Source of the DNA: Arcicella aurantiaca
GTDB lineage: Bacteria > Bacteroidota > Bacteroidia > Cytophagales > Spirosomataceae
Direction of reading: 5' to 3'
Assembly (NCBI RefSeq): GCF_003148625.1
Contig: NZ_QGGO01000004.1
Location: 123,995-187,994 of the forward strand
DNA: 64,000 bases
The notes below the pieces were generated by a model. That model worked only from the letters and a program-made list of their open reading frames with translations, did no database searches and was not told the DNA's origin. A program made the translations under genes and the position numbers. This document shows positions 1-9,917 of the stretch, one piece after another (position 1 is the first letter of the stretch; each line of letters opens with the position of its first letter).

Positions 1-3000
1 TAATCTCGGATTCTCTTCCTTTCCAAAAATCAGGTTTATTGATTGCTTCTTGCAAGATTTCAACCAATTGTGACACTAACTTTTTTATTAATTCTTTATC
101 TTCTTCTGGTACAGTTGTTCCTTCTTCATAAGCACGCATGATTATCAAATCATAAAAAGGTAGTTCCTGTTCGTTAAGTCCTTCTTCTTTATCTTCTTTT
201 CGTCCTTTGGCTATATCGTTATGCAAAGCGGTAAATTCATCTACTTGGTTCGCCCAATTACCTTTATAGCGTTCTATTATTTGCTGTAATCTCTCTAAGA
301 AACGTTGATAAAGCCCTGGGTCTTTTTCCATATTTACCTTAATATGCCTTCTGATAGCGTGTTCCATTTCTGAAGCTTTCGACTGCGTGTGTCCGCCAAG
401 CTTATTAAGTTCTGAAAAGAAATCATCAGATAGTAAACTCACTGGTGGTATTTTACTATCAATTCCCAAAGTTTCGAGATACTGGTCAATCAACTTTCTT
501 ACTTTGGGCTTTGCCCATTTTAAGTCTAAACTCTCATCTTTATAACGGTTCTTAATTCTAACTAATAAGTACCCAAAACGCTTTGTTTGTACATAGTAAT
601 CTTTAGCTATTCGGGTATTAAAGAGTAAATCAACACTATCAAAATAGGCTTTTAGATAAGTATCAAATTGAGCCCGAAATGAAACGGATTCGGCTAAAGT
701 GATACAGCGTTCTGCTAAATCAAACTCTGCTTTTTTATCACTCATCGTTTGCTCAACAAATGCTCTAAATTCTTTAATGCCTTTATCTTCAAAGAGTTGA
801 ATCATTCGATTGTAACGAGCTTCTAATACGGGAATTTCTTTATTGATGTCCCTGAAATACTCCAAAAGCTCTTTAATATCTTTCTCATCTTCTGCTCCCC
901 AAATATTTAAGGCTTCTTTTAAATGGTTTGATACGCCATAATAATCCACCAAAATACCGTGCGACTTTGTTCCTTTGGTTCGGTTTACTCGGGCAATTGC
1001 CTGTAATAGGTCGTGTTCTCGGATATTTCTATCTAAGTACATCACTTGAGCAATAGGTGCATCAAAACCTGTTAATAAACGGTCGCAGACACACAAAAAC
1101 GCTACGCCTGTTTCTGGTTTCAGATAATTACCCGTCTCATCCGTTTTGTAGTTAAAGTCCTTTTTGAAGTTTTCAACGGCATTCATCTCTTTTGCTTTCT
1201 TTCTGGCGGCACTAATGAAGGCTTCTTCGTTGTTGTCTTGCATGGTTACTACGGTACAAGCTTCAATAAAAGCAATTTGCTTTATGAGTTGCTCATCCCG
1301 TACTTCTTTGCTTTCTTCCAATTTCAACCGTTCTTTTACTGCTTCCAAAATCAAATATTGATAACGTGCGGCTGCCAATATTGAACTGGCTACTACCATC
1401 GCTTTGTAGCCATTTGGTAAAATCTCATCAATGTAATGATTTACTAAGTCTTTTGAGATTTTACGCAATCTATCCATGTTTTCAAGATAGGCTTGCATAG
1501 TACCATAGCGTTTTTGGATTTCCTCTTTTTCTTCTTTTGTTCGTTTGCTAAATACGTCTTCAAAATCTCTGTCAAAAGCTTCTTTGTTTTTAATTTGGTC
1601 GGTGGTGGTTTTGCCGATGTATACAATATCTAAGGTGGCTCGGTCATCTACCGCTTGGCGTATCTTATAAGTATCAATGAAGTCTTTTGACCCTCCGAAA
1701 CGCTCGTGGGTCTTTTGCTTGTGGCGGTCTGTTAGTAAAGGTGTACCCGTAAAGGCAATTTTGGCAGCATTCGGGAAGGCCGCAAATAAATTATCTCCCA
1801 TGTCGCCTCCTTGGGTTCGGTGGGCTTCATCAATTAACAATACTATTCGGTCTGATTTATTAACAACTTCAAAGGGCTTAAATTCAGGCACTTCACCTTC
1901 TTCTACGTAGGCTTTCATTAAACTTGCCGAGTGCTTGAGTTCGTCTTCTACAAATTTGTGAATCATCACCATATTCAGGTCTGAGCTGTCACCACTTAGC
2001 TTTTGTTTCAGTTCCTTACGGGAGTTCACAATGTTTTTGTCCTTAAACTCTTCGGTAAGTCTGGCATCTTTTGATAGTTGCTTTTCTAAATCAGCTCGGT
2101 CAACGGTTAGAATGGCTTTAAAGTCTTTGAGGTCTGCTTGTGAGCGAAGTTTACGCACTAAAAACACCATGGTTAAGGATTTACCAGACCCTTGAGTATG
2201 CCAAACTACGCCCGACCGCTCGTTTCCTGTGTGTCCGCTACGAAGCTTATTTAATATTTTACCTACGGCTCTAAACTGCTGATAACGGCATACTACTTTT
2301 ACGACAACCCCTTCTTTTACCTCCATAAAAAGCGTAAAATGGCGTAGCACATCCAAGAGTATTTCTTTGTTGAGCATTCCGTGAATCATCACTTCTTGCC
2401 TAACTTTCGGGTCTTTCAATAAACCGTTTTCCCGATAACGCAAGGTTTCTTCTTCTGTGTAGGTACTGATGTCGATAGACTTATACACTTCTGGAAAAAT
2501 ATCTTTCCAGTTTAGGTAATACTCTGCATCACCCGTAATGGTGCCTACACGGGCTTCTTCTCCATGAGTGGCTATCGTGAAGAGGTTATAATGAAAGAGT
2601 TTCTCTTCCCCTTCTACAATGCCAAAATCACTGTCTCGGGTATTGGAATAACGCCTTAATTGATTAACACTTTCAGAGATTGGGTCGGCTACATCTACAT
2701 CTTTACATTCAATCACGACAAATGGCAAACCATTCACAAACAAAACAATATCGGGAATGATGCCTTCTCGAGGACCGCCTGTGGTGACAATTCTAAACTG
2801 ATTGATGGCAATGAAGGTATTATTATCCCAATGCTCAAAATCTATTAGTTTTACGATTGGATTCTTCTCGCCTGTGTATTCGTTTTCGGCAACGGTAATT
2901 TTGGTTTTGCCCGTTAGCATTTCAAAAACAGCTCGGTTGGCTTCTAACAGAGAGGTATGTTTACGTTCGTGGGCAGTTATTTCCTGATAAATATCTTCGA

Positions 3001-3214
3001 GTTGCTTATCAGTTAGCCATGCTTCGCCCTGATGTTTGTTGATTTCTTTGATACTTGCTTTGAAGATTTCTTTCAAGGTAACTTCCTTAAAATTAGCACG
3101 TAAACTTTTAGTGGGGTCTTTAGGTATGCCACCAAATCCTTGGTCTATTACTTGCCAACCTAAAGCGGTTAATTTAGTTAAAAAAGGTTTTTCGACGTTT
3201 TTATATTCTGCCAT
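1..3214 (-). CDS. hsdR: Type I restriction enzyme, R subunit (3' end outside window)
   Basis: This is the motor and nuclease subunit of a type I restriction-modification complex, which translocates DNA and cuts unmodified DNA away from the recognition site. Translation of the minus strand from the ATG at 3214 stays open to the window edge (about 1071 codons). Near the N-terminus a PD-(D/E)xK-like nuclease core is visible (PDIVLF, then VVIECK). The helicase motor follows: Walker A in HTQGSGKSLTM, DEAH box in LLIDEAHRT, FTGTPLL, and a C-terminal motif in AIARVNRTKGT. It is the last gene of a minus-strand operon behind hsdM and hsdS, with a 91-bp gap after hsdS. The architecture is ordinary for the family; only the 3' end is missing here. 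Confidence 0.95.
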   Translation of the reverse strand, partial: MAEYKNVEKPFLTKLTALGWQVIDQGFGGIPKDPTKSLRANFKEVTLKEIFKASIKEINKHQGEAWLTDKQLEDIYQEITAHERKHTSLLEANRAVFEMLTGKTKITVAENEYTGEKNPIVKLIDFEHWDNNTFIAINQFRIVTTGGPREGIIPDIVLFVNGLPFVVIECKDVDVADPISESVNQLRRYSNTRDSDFGIVEGEEKLFHYNLFTIATHGEEARVGTITGDAEYYLNWKDIFPEVYKSIDISTYTEEETLRYRENGLLKDPKVRQEVMIHGMLNKEILLDVLRHFTLFMEVKEGVVVKVVCRYQQFRAVGKILNKLRSGHTGNERSGVVWHTQGSGKSLTMVFLVRKLRSQADLKDFKAILTVDRADLEKQLSKDARLTEEFKDKNIVNSRKELKQKLSGDSSDLNMVMIHKFVEDELKHSASLMKAYVEEGEVPEFKPFEVVNKSDRIVLLIDEAHRTQGGDMGDNLFAAFPNAAKIAFTGTPLLTDRHKQKTHERFGGSKDFIDTYKIRQAVDDRATLDIVYIGKTTTDQIKNKEAFDRDFEDVFSKRTKEEKEEIQKRYGTMQAYLENMDRLRKISKDLVNHYIDEILPNGYKAMVVASSILAAARYQYLILEAVKERLKLEESKEVRDEQLIKQIAFIEACTVVTMQDNNEEAFISAARKKAKEMNAVENFKKDFNYKTDETGNYLKPETGVAFLCVCDRLLTGFDAPIAQVMYLDRNIREHDLLQAIARVNRTKGTKSHGILVDYYGVSNHLKEALNIWGAEDEKDIKELLEYFRDINKEIPVLEARYNRMIQLFEDKGIKEFRAFVEQTMSDKKAEFDLAERCITLAESVSFRAQFDTYLKAYFDSVDLLFNTRIAKDYYVQTKRFGYLLVRIKNRYKDESLDLKWAKPKVRKLIDQYLETLGIDSKIPPVSLLSDDFFSELNKLGGHTQSKASEMEHAIRRHIKVNMEKDPGLYQRFLERLQQIIERYKGNWANQVDEFTALHNDIAKGRKEDKEEGLNEQELPFYDLIIMRAYEEGTTVPEEDKELIKKLVSQLVEILQEAINKPDFWKGRESEI

Positions 3215-3305
3215 GAGGTAGTAAACTTTTTGAATATGATAGGATGTGTTCTTAAAATCAAATAGATAGGGCAATTCTGCCTCCGTAAAACGTAAATACA
3301 AAAAA

Positions 3306-4544
3306 CTACTCTGATACCTCAACCTTCCCCGTTAATAAATCCTGCATTAAACCCTCTTTTAGCTTCTTGTATTTGGATAAAGAAGATTCTTCCGCTTGAA
3401 GTTTTTGAAATAAAGATTTGAATCTTTCGACTATTTCAATTTGTTCATCTAATTCTGGTTTACAAAATAAAAATTTTAGAACATCAGAACCTGGCAAATT
3501 TCCTAAAGTACCTTGACGAATACATTTATTAACTTGTTTAAGTAAGGATTCAGTTTGCATCAAATATTTAATAAAGTAGGGGTTTATATGTTCGTTGAAT
3601 CTGTATTTTACAGCATAAGCACTTGAAATAAAATCAATGTCCTGTTCTTCAAATACAGCAGTTAAACCACAATCAGCAGTTGTTATCATAACAATGTCTC
3701 CACTTTTTAGAATATGAGGTAATATTTTACTTTTGTCTAACATAGCGACTGGTGCTTGGTCATATAAAATATTACCATCTTTTGTAAAATCTGTACCTCT
3801 TATTGTCTTTACATTCCCGTCAATATGATAATCATTCGCACTGAACCGAGGACCGTACAAATTATGGGTTGTATATCTGCCAAATGTCGAAACTTCCCAC
3901 TCTTTCGGAATCATTCCCAATTCAGATTCTTTATACAGCTCTTGGGCTTCTTGGTAGCTTGGGCGGAGTTTACCCGTTGAAACATCTATGCCACGAGTAA
4001 ACAAATCGTGCATCATACCTTGCTTGATGGCTTTGTATTTGGCAATTGCCGCTTCTGTCTTTTCTATTACTTCATCACAGGTACTTAATATCTTGGCTAT
4101 TTTTTGCTGTTTTTGTAAAGATTCTGGAACGTTAAAAACCAATTTCATTAAATTATTTTGATTGATTTTAGGTTGAGCAGAGCCAGATACAATATCTGTA
4201 TAATCCCTATTTTCAAGTAAATACACTAAAAAATCAGTATCATAACCATGTTTGGCTCTAAGAACATGAGCATGATTATTAACCCAATTTTTCCCTGATA
4301 TTTTAAAAGCAAGTGGAAGATTTCGAGAAATAACATTTTCGCCATCTTCTCCAAGCAAAATTAATTCTTCATCGAAGATATAATCATTAACAAAATCAAT
4401 AATTCCAGAAGCTCCGTAGTATGGAATACTACCTTTTATTAATTCTCTAATTTCTTTTTTTATAGGTATTCTTTGTCCATCCAGACACTCGACCAAATTA
4501 CTCAGTTGAACCTTCACCCAATTATCCTTCATATCCCAATTCAA
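3306..4544 (-). CDS. hsdS: Type I restriction enzyme, specificity subunit
   Basis: HsdS sets the DNA sequence recognised by the type I complex. The 412-residue protein has the usual two halves, each a target-recognition domain followed by a conserved helical spacer. The first spacer holds [20 protein letters not shown] and ends in [12 protein letters not shown]; the second ends in [12 protein letters not shown]. This internal repeat is typical of full-length HsdS. Its start lies inside the 3' end of hsdM (23-bp overlap), so the two are probably translationally coupled. The target-recognition domains differ from those of the other HsdS at 29160-30365, so the two type I systems should recognise different sites. 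The sites themselves cannot be predicted from sequence alone. Confidence 0.94.
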   Translation of the reverse strand: MNWDMKDNWVKVQLSNLVECLDGQRIPIKKEIRELIKGSIPYYGASGIIDFVNDYIFDEELILLGEDGENVISRNLPLAFKISGKNWVNNHAHVLRAKHGYDTDFLVYLLENRDYTDIVSGSAQPKINQNNLMKLVFNVPESLQKQQKIAKILSTCDEVIEKTEAAIAKYKAIKQGMMHDLFTRGIDVSTGKLRPSYQEAQELYKESELGMIPKEWEVSTFGRYTTHNLYGPRFSANDYHIDGNVKTIRGTDFTKDGNILYDQAPVAMLDKSKILPHILKSGDIVMITTADCGLTAVFEEQDIDFISSAYAVKYRFNEHINPYFIKYLMQTESLLKQVNKCIRQGTLGNLPGSDVLKFLFCKPELDEQIEIVERFKSLFQKLQAEESSLSKYKKLKEGLMQDLLTGKVEVSE

Positions 4545-7149
4545 TTAAATAGTTGTCCAATTTATTTGTAGCGGTATTGCGGTCTTGTAAAATACCTTTA
4601 AGGGTTTCGCAATATTTGGTATAGCGTTTTTCAATTTCTTGTACCAAAGCCCGTTCAAAACGGCTTACGTAGTCCATTACGGTATATTGTAGGGTCAGTT
4701 TCCAACGAGCCATAATTAAGGCTTTGGCTTCGTCGGGCATAATTTTTTCCCGTGCTTTTTCTACCAATTCCTCTTTACGGTCTTTAATCTCCTTAATGGT
4801 GGCTTTGCAGTCTTTCAGTTCTTTCTCCAAAGCAGTGTGGCGGGCTAATTTGCTTTCATTTGCCTTTATTTCAAGTTCAATACTGGTTTGTTGCTGTTGT
4901 TTTTCCTCCAATTCGTTTTTCAAATCATCCACAATCAAATTGGTTTTAATACGGATATTGAGGGCTTTTATCTCTTTGGTAAGGGTTTTCAAAGAGCCAT
5001 TCAATGTTTTTAATTGGTCTTTAAACGCTGTCAATATCTCTTTGGGGTACACCTCAAAATCCTCTTCGTTGTAAGCATCCTCTTCCAAGTCGTTCACTTC
5101 CTTAAATAAAGCTTCCAACTCATCTCGACGAGCTTCATTTTGAGCCAATTCAGCCAATACCTCAGGAAATTGAGATTGTAAAATTTCTTCATCAGGAATC
5201 AGTTCGGCATTCCAACCACTTGCCGCCACTGATTTCAAATCGGTTTCGAGCGTATTCCAATACGTCGCAAAAGCTCCACGGCTTTTGTAAATATCCAAAA
5301 TACCCAAAGCACTAAAATCGTGAGCAATACTTCTGGAGAACTCACGGTGCAACTCAAACACGTTTTTGTTGACAGGCAAGGCTTCAAAACGAGCCAAGTT
5401 TGTTTGCCACCATTGCTCCAAACATTGTTCATAAGCCAACCGCTTGTCTTTGATAGCCTGATGATTTTGCACAACTTGTTTGAGTTCGTCCTTAGAGCTA
5501 ATAGCCTCCGTAAACTGAGCGAAACCCTTATGAGCATCCGTAAAAAGGTCTTGACGCAAAGCAGGATAATTTTGCCAAAAAGCCTGTAAATCGTCCACCT
5601 CAGCCAAAGGAATTCCTCCATGTAAGTGAGCCTTTACGTTTTGAGGTTCGGCAGGCGGGCTATTGTCCACATAACGACGGATGTTAAAGTTAAAATCTTC
5701 ACGGAGCAAATCCTCCTTCGTAACCAGTTCAGCATAGCCTTCCAAATTTTCACGTTTGCGATAAACATAGCTAATTTTGGTAATATCCTCAGGGCGAAGT
5801 TTATTTTGATTTTTACCCTCCTTAAACTCACGGTCAGCATTGATAAAAAGCACGTCCTTACGGTCAGCAGCACCTTTTTTGTTGATAACCAACACTGAAG
5901 CAGGAATACCCGTACCATAAAACAAGCCCTGTGGCAAACCCACCACGGCTTCGAGCAAACCACGAGATACCAACCACTTACGCAAACTTTTCTCTTCGCT
6001 ACCCCTAAACAGCACCCCGTGAGGCATCACCACGGCCATACGTCCATTGTCTTTCAAGACTGAAATCATGTGTTGCACAAACATAAAATCAGCTTTACTT
6101 TTCTTAGGCATCCAATGAAAGAAACGGTCACGGAAATATTTAATATCGGAATAATCTTGAGAGAATGGCGGATTAGCCAGTACAATATCAAAATGTTGCA
6201 GTTCTCCGTCCTCAATGTGTTGTGGGTCAGCAAGGGTATCACCTTGTAAGATTTTAGCGTCAAAAATATCATGAAACAACATATTCATCTTACACAAAGA
6301 CCACGTTGTACCATTTAATTCTTGCCCATAAAAGCTCAAACGAGAAGTATCTCCATAACGAGCTTCCACATAATTTTTAGCTTCGATAAGCATACCCCCC
6401 GAGCCACACGTAGGGTCATAAACAGAAGAATCGGCTTCGGGTTCGAGCATCGTAACCAAGAGTTTTACCACTTCGGCAGGAGTGTAGAATTCTCCCCCTT
6501 TTTTACCAGCACTATCGGCAAAATATTTGATAAGATATTCGTAAGCAGCTCCCAAAATATCAGGAAACTCAAAGTTGTCGTCAGTAAGTCTAACTTTGTT
6601 AAAATGGTCAATAAACTCTTTTAGTTTTTCATCGGTAAGCGTACTTTTATTTTTACCGATGGTACGGTTAAAATTTACGTTTGTGAGTACACCACTTAGT
6701 TTGTCAGGGTTTTCTTCCTCCAACGCCGCCAGAGCTTTGTTAAGACTATCCCCAACGTTTTCTTTTAAGTGTAAAATTCCTTTATTGACATTCCTAAATT
6801 CCCTTTTTTGACTTTTTTCAAAATCTTTCGTTTCTGCAAAGATTTCTAAATCTATCTCTGTAACCTCTTCATTAACAACGTAATTCCATCGTGCAATTGG
6901 TGGCACATAATACTGATACGCATCATGTTTATCAAGAGCCTTTTCAAGTTTTGATTCAACAATACCATTAGCTTCCAAATCCTTCAACCGTTTTGCACGG
7001 TCAAATTCAAATTTATCGCTTAAACGTTTTAGGAAAAGCATTCCTAAGATATACTCTTTAAATTCTGAGGCATCCATATTTCCTCTTAGAATATCGCAGG
7101 CATCAAACAAAAATCCTTCGAGATACGAGAGGGTAATTTTTTTAGACAT
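4522..7149 (-). CDS. hsdM: Type I restriction enzyme, methyltransferase subunit (long form)
   Basis: N6-adenine methyltransferase subunit of the left type I system. The 875-residue protein opens with an HsdM N-terminal helical domain (about 1-130). The Rossmann methyltransferase domain follows, with the AdoMet motif in [14 protein letters not shown] and the catalytic NPPF motif in [12 protein letters not shown]. About 300 further C-terminal residues are rich in Lys/Glu and predicted coiled coil ([16 protein letters not shown], then [16 protein letters not shown]). Short HsdM proteins, such as the one at 30972-32444 here, end near 490 residues; long forms with such a tail are also common in the family. 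It is the first gene of the minus-strand hsdM-hsdS-hsdR operon. Confidence 0.95.
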   Translation of the reverse strand: MSKKITLSYLEGFLFDACDILRGNMDASEFKEYILGMLFLKRLSDKFEFDRAKRLKDLEANGIVESKLEKALDKHDAYQYYVPPIARWNYVVNEEVTEIDLEIFAETKDFEKSQKREFRNVNKGILHLKENVGDSLNKALAALEEENPDKLSGVLTNVNFNRTIGKNKSTLTDEKLKEFIDHFNKVRLTDDNFEFPDILGAAYEYLIKYFADSAGKKGGEFYTPAEVVKLLVTMLEPEADSSVYDPTCGSGGMLIEAKNYVEARYGDTSRLSFYGQELNGTTWSLCKMNMLFHDIFDAKILQGDTLADPQHIEDGELQHFDIVLANPPFSQDYSDIKYFRDRFFHWMPKKSKADFMFVQHMISVLKDNGRMAVVMPHGVLFRGSEEKSLRKWLVSRGLLEAVVGLPQGLFYGTGIPASVLVINKKGAADRKDVLFINADREFKEGKNQNKLRPEDITKISYVYRKRENLEGYAELVTKEDLLREDFNFNIRRYVDNSPPAEPQNVKAHLHGGIPLAEVDDLQAFWQNYPALRQDLFTDAHKGFAQFTEAISSKDELKQVVQNHQAIKDKRLAYEQCLEQWWQTNLARFEALPVNKNVFELHREFSRSIAHDFSALGILDIYKSRGAFATYWNTLETDLKSVAASGWNAELIPDEEILQSQFPEVLAELAQNEARRDELEALFKEVNDLEEDAYNEEDFEVYPKEILTAFKDQLKTLNGSLKTLTKEIKALNIRIKTNLIVDDLKNELEEKQQQQTSIELEIKANESKLARHTALEKELKDCKATIKEIKDRKEELVEKAREKIMPDEAKALIMARWKLTLQYTVMDYVSRFERALVQEIEKRYTKYCETLKGILQDRNTATNKLDNYLIELGYEG

Positions 7150-7612
7150 AATTATATAATAGTGATACTAATTTTTATCGTGTGACAGTATTGACAAAGA
7201 TATTAATAAAAGGACGTGAGACAAGGCATCGTAAAACAAAAAGCCAAGCCTGTTATACAGCTTTGGCTTACTATTTCACCAATAATTCAACGTTAAACCC
7301 TACTAATCAAGATTATAGTCACTTTACAATTGTAAACAATCTTTGAGTAACTTTTACAGGTTTGTCAATTTCTTTAACTACGAAAATATAATCATTTGAT
7401 TATCAACTACTTAAATCATTTTCTTCGTTGTAATTTCGTTGTAAACCGTTACAACGGCTACAACGAAAAAAATAACGCTACAACGAAATACAACGACTTT
7501 ACAAGGAAATTTTCAATAAAAAAAACAATAACTGCTTAATAATCAAACTATTAATCATTTCGTTGTAGCGTTGTAGAAAAAATGACTTCAAAAAAAAATA
7601 TTTGAGAATTAA
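7150..7612. other. Intergenic region between hsdM and the TrlF fragment
   Basis: About 460 bp of AT-rich sequence without a convincing gene. It should hold the promoter of the minus-strand hsdM operon, though I could not pick one with confidence. Its right half carries the CGTTGTA/TACAACG repeat cluster listed separately. Confidence 0.6.
7426..7575. repeat. Cluster of eight 7-bp repeats (CGTTGTA / TACAACG)
   Basis: Exact copies of CGTTGTA start at 7426, 7437, 7561 and 7569, and of its reverse complement TACAACG at 7450, 7459, 7479 and 7489. Spacing between neighbours is 8-11 bp within pairs, so most lie on the same DNA face. The order is two forward, four reverse, two forward. Iteron-like clusters of this type bind replication initiators or regulators. 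A related cluster (GTAAC/GTTAC) follows the RepA-like gene at 34419-34469, which suggests this is the matching site of a related, mostly lost element. Confidence 0.75.
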
Positions 7613-8927
7613 ATTTTCTGTAATCAAGAATTAGAAGTAAAAATAAATCAATTTAAAACAAGTGATGCAGGAGAATTATTAAAAAAAATACAAAATTTTG
7701 AAGAGGAAAATAGGCTTATTAATTCCTATAAAAGCCAAATAGAAACTATTGATTGATGTATTAAATGATATTGAAGATTTTGACATCAACCATTTAAGGG
7801 ATGAATATCAAATTGAATTGAGTGCCATTTTCTCAGATAATTTAGCCAAAATAAGAAAGATAAAGTTCGAAATAGAAGAATTAAAAGATAAATACGATAG
7901 CTATTCAAGTGATTTAAATACAAAAATTTACGTAAGTAATTGGAAACAAACATTTAACAAAATACAGGAATCCTTAAATAAAACAAGAACGGAATTACTT
8001 GAACAAGGAGTAGATTTAGCAAGTATTCAAAATGATATTACATTACTAAGTAACAAAAAGCAAGAGCTTGATACAATCACTAAAAAAGAAGAGGTTTTGT
8101 TGATAACTATTGCCAAAAAGGAAGAAATAAAGAAAGAATATTTTGAATTAAGACAACAACTTCAAAGACAACGTCAAAGTTTCTTAGATTCCATATTGAA
8201 AGATAGAAATGTCAGAGCTAAGGTTAAATTTTGTAGAGCTTTAGATGATTATGAAGAATCCCTCAGAAAAATATTTAGTTTGGATGAAACAAATTATTCT
8301 AACGATTTGAAAATAATAACGGAGAAATGGTCTAAATCAGGAAACGAAAAGTTTTTAGAACAAAATCAAGAAATCTTCAATCTTCTATTTGAACACAATC
8401 AAAATAAAACTATTGATAGTCAATTTGGTAAACTCTTTTTTACCAATAAGGTACATATTTTGAATGATGAAAGTCTAATTGACTTAGACTTACTCTTCCC
8501 AGAAGATGAGATTCAAATTGAATACAAGGTTGGGAATACATATAAATCTATTTCAAATGCTTCGGCTGGACAAAAAACGGCAGCCATCTTAACGCTTCTA
8601 TTATCTCATGGAACAAAACCATTAATTTTAGACCAACCCGAAGATGATTTAGATAATCGACTTATTTATGATTTAGTTGTTGATCAGATGAAAAACTCAA
8701 AAGAAATACGCCAAATTATTGTCGTAACTCATAATGCAAATATTCCTGTAAATGGAGATAGTGAGCATATTATCGTTATGGATTCAGAAACAAAACATAT
8801 TCAGGTGAAATTGACAGGTAGCGTTGAAACAAAGGAAATAAAGCAAGAAATTTGCAATATAATGGAAGGAGGAATAGATGCTTTTGATATGAGGTCTAAA
8901 CGATATGGAGAATTATTAAATTTCTAA
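7613..8927 (+). pseudogene. TrlF-like AAA/SMC-type ATPase, C-terminal remnant with frameshift
   Basis: The main open frame (from a TTG at 7749) encodes a long coiled coil followed by the C-terminal half of an ABC/SMC-type ATPase. The ABC signature is in SNASAGQKTAA, Walker B in KPLILDQPEDDLDN, and a switch His in IIVVTHNANIP. The C-terminal sequence pattern matches the ATPase part of TrlF proteins, which normally carry a PHP phosphoesterase domain and Walker A in front. Both are absent here. Coding-like sequence continues upstream in another frame (7613-7753, coiled-coil-like) and joins the main frame only through a frameshift near 7745-7754. The gene is therefore truncated at the 5' end and frameshifted, and is almost certainly inactive. 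The TrlF assignment is by recognition of the C-terminal motif block. Confidence 0.75.
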
Positions 8928-8953
8928 TTTTTATTATAGGAATTGAGGGCAAA

Positions 8954-9538
8954 TTAAACATTTGAAATGCCCTCTATTTCTATAAGTTGCTTGAGTATAA
9001 ATAATACATAATACTTCTCAATAGTATTGACTTTAAGATTCTTTACATTTTTCAAGAATATTTCAAAATCTTGAAGAAGGGTATATTTCAAGTCTTCAAA
9101 TTCAATGACTTCTTTAAACTCAATTAGCTTTCTCAGACAATTTGCCTGATTCGTTAGAGTTACTTGCTTTAACTGCGTTTCTTTGGAGAGTTGATTTCTA
9201 AAAAATTCGGTGAAGGATATTTTGATAGGCTCAGGAGCTATCTCAACTTTGGGAGGGTTAAGAAATAAATCAAAATCAGATAGCTTAAATTTTAAGTGTA
9301 AAGCTCTATACTCTACCTCAAATTTTTCAAACTCTGCAATTCGTTCTCTTAGTAATTTGGCAGTATAAGGTTCTTTAACGGAATTAGCTTTTTTATCCCA
9401 CTCCTTGGGAGTTACATACAATTTGGTAGAAAAATATCTTCGACCACCATCTAAATATGCTTGAATCTGAACTAAACCTTTGCCTTTGGCAGCAACTTCT
9501 TTTTTTCGGTCAAAGACCAATGTGTATCTTACTTTCAT
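8954..9538 (-). pseudogene. Tyrosine recombinase, N-terminal fragment without catalytic domain
   Basis: The 194-residue product begins like a Bacteroidota integrase: an arm-DNA-binding domain (about 1-95, with KLYVTPKEWDKKANSV) and then the SAM-like core-binding domain (about 105-190, with FTEFFRNQLSKETQLKQVTL). It stops where the core-binding domain should continue into the catalytic R...HxxRH...Y domain, so none of the recombinase active site is present. Only 26 bp separate its 3' end from the end of the TrlF remnant on the opposite strand, which marks a deletion or recombination junction. It is most simply the leftover integrase of an older island next to the tRNA-Asp site. A functional short DNA-binding protein is possible but less likely. 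Confidence 0.8.
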
Positions 9539-9668
9539 TTTGAAAATTGGTTATTGTTTGAGCAACAAACCTAATCCCAAAAATCTATATAAAAGCTGGT
9601 ATCAAACGGGTAGCAAAAAATCTGTTATTATATGATAAAACATACTAAATGTCCCCCTCTCAAAATGC

Positions 9669-9686
9669 TTTAAACCGCCTTTAAAC
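9669..9686. repeat. Two TTTAAAC copies outside the left island boundary
   Basis: TTTAAAC occurs at 9669-9675 and 9680-9686, with starts 11 bp apart. This is the same spacing as the GTTTAAAC pairs inside both ends of the island (9876/9887 and 35529/35540). Their position just outside the left attachment repeat suggests arm-type integrase sites that belong to the neighbouring, older element. Confidence 0.5.
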
Positions 9687-9690
9687 GAAA

Positions 9691-9713
9691 ATAGCACTCA
9701 AACTGAGTGCTAT
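9691..9713. terminator. Hairpin beside the left attachment repeat
   Basis: A perfect 10-bp inverted repeat (ATAGCACTCA / TGAGTGCTAT) with a 3-nt loop. It sits immediately 3' of the tRNA-Asp fragment when read on the minus strand, with a T-rich stretch following. It is best read as the old terminator of the tRNA-Asp gene, or of an earlier island end. The intact tRNA-Asp has its own unrelated hairpin at 35579-35612. Confidence 0.6.
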
Positions 9714-9715
9714 TT

Positions 9716-9763
9716 GCGGTCTGGACGGGACTCGAACCCGCGACCCCATGCGTGACAGGCATG
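9716..9763 (-). repeat. Left attachment repeat (3' fragment of tRNA-Asp)
   Basis: These 48 bp are identical to 35618-35665. Read on the minus strand they are the 3' part of tRNA-Asp from the anticodon arm through the T arm and acceptor strand. The sequence diverges at once on both sides: the D arm and 5' acceptor strand are absent and the CCA end is lost. It is therefore an attachment-site remnant, not a working tRNA gene. Integration into a tRNA 3' end typically leaves exactly this arrangement. Confidence 0.92.
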
Positions 9764-9874
9764 ATAATCCAACTTTTAGATACTTCTCAATATTTATTAC
9801 TATATTGATTTTCAGCAAGTTAAAGACCTTTTACTTTTTGTTATTTTTATTTATTTGTTAATTTTTAGTACATT

Positions 9875-9896
9875 TGTTTAAACTATGTTTAAACCA
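9875..9896. repeat. Candidate integrase arm site, left end
   Basis: A 22-bp sequence containing two GTTTAAAC palindromes with starts 11 bp apart, repeated exactly and in the same orientation at 35528-35549. It lies between the left attachment repeat and the integrase start (9918). Position and duplication at both island ends fit arm-type binding sites for the integrase N-terminal domain; they could also act in controlling int expression. Confidence 0.65.
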
Positions 9897-9917
9897 GAAA
9901 CAAAACAAATATAATAA

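Noticed and set aside
4724-5074. Plus-strand open frame antisense to hsdM
   Set aside because: It is a shadow of the coiled-coil region of hsdM, with Ser/Phe-rich composition typical of antisense frames.
9716-9790. Second tRNA-Asp gene
   Set aside because: Only the 3' 48 bp match; the D arm, 5' acceptor strand and CCA are missing, so it is an attachment remnant.
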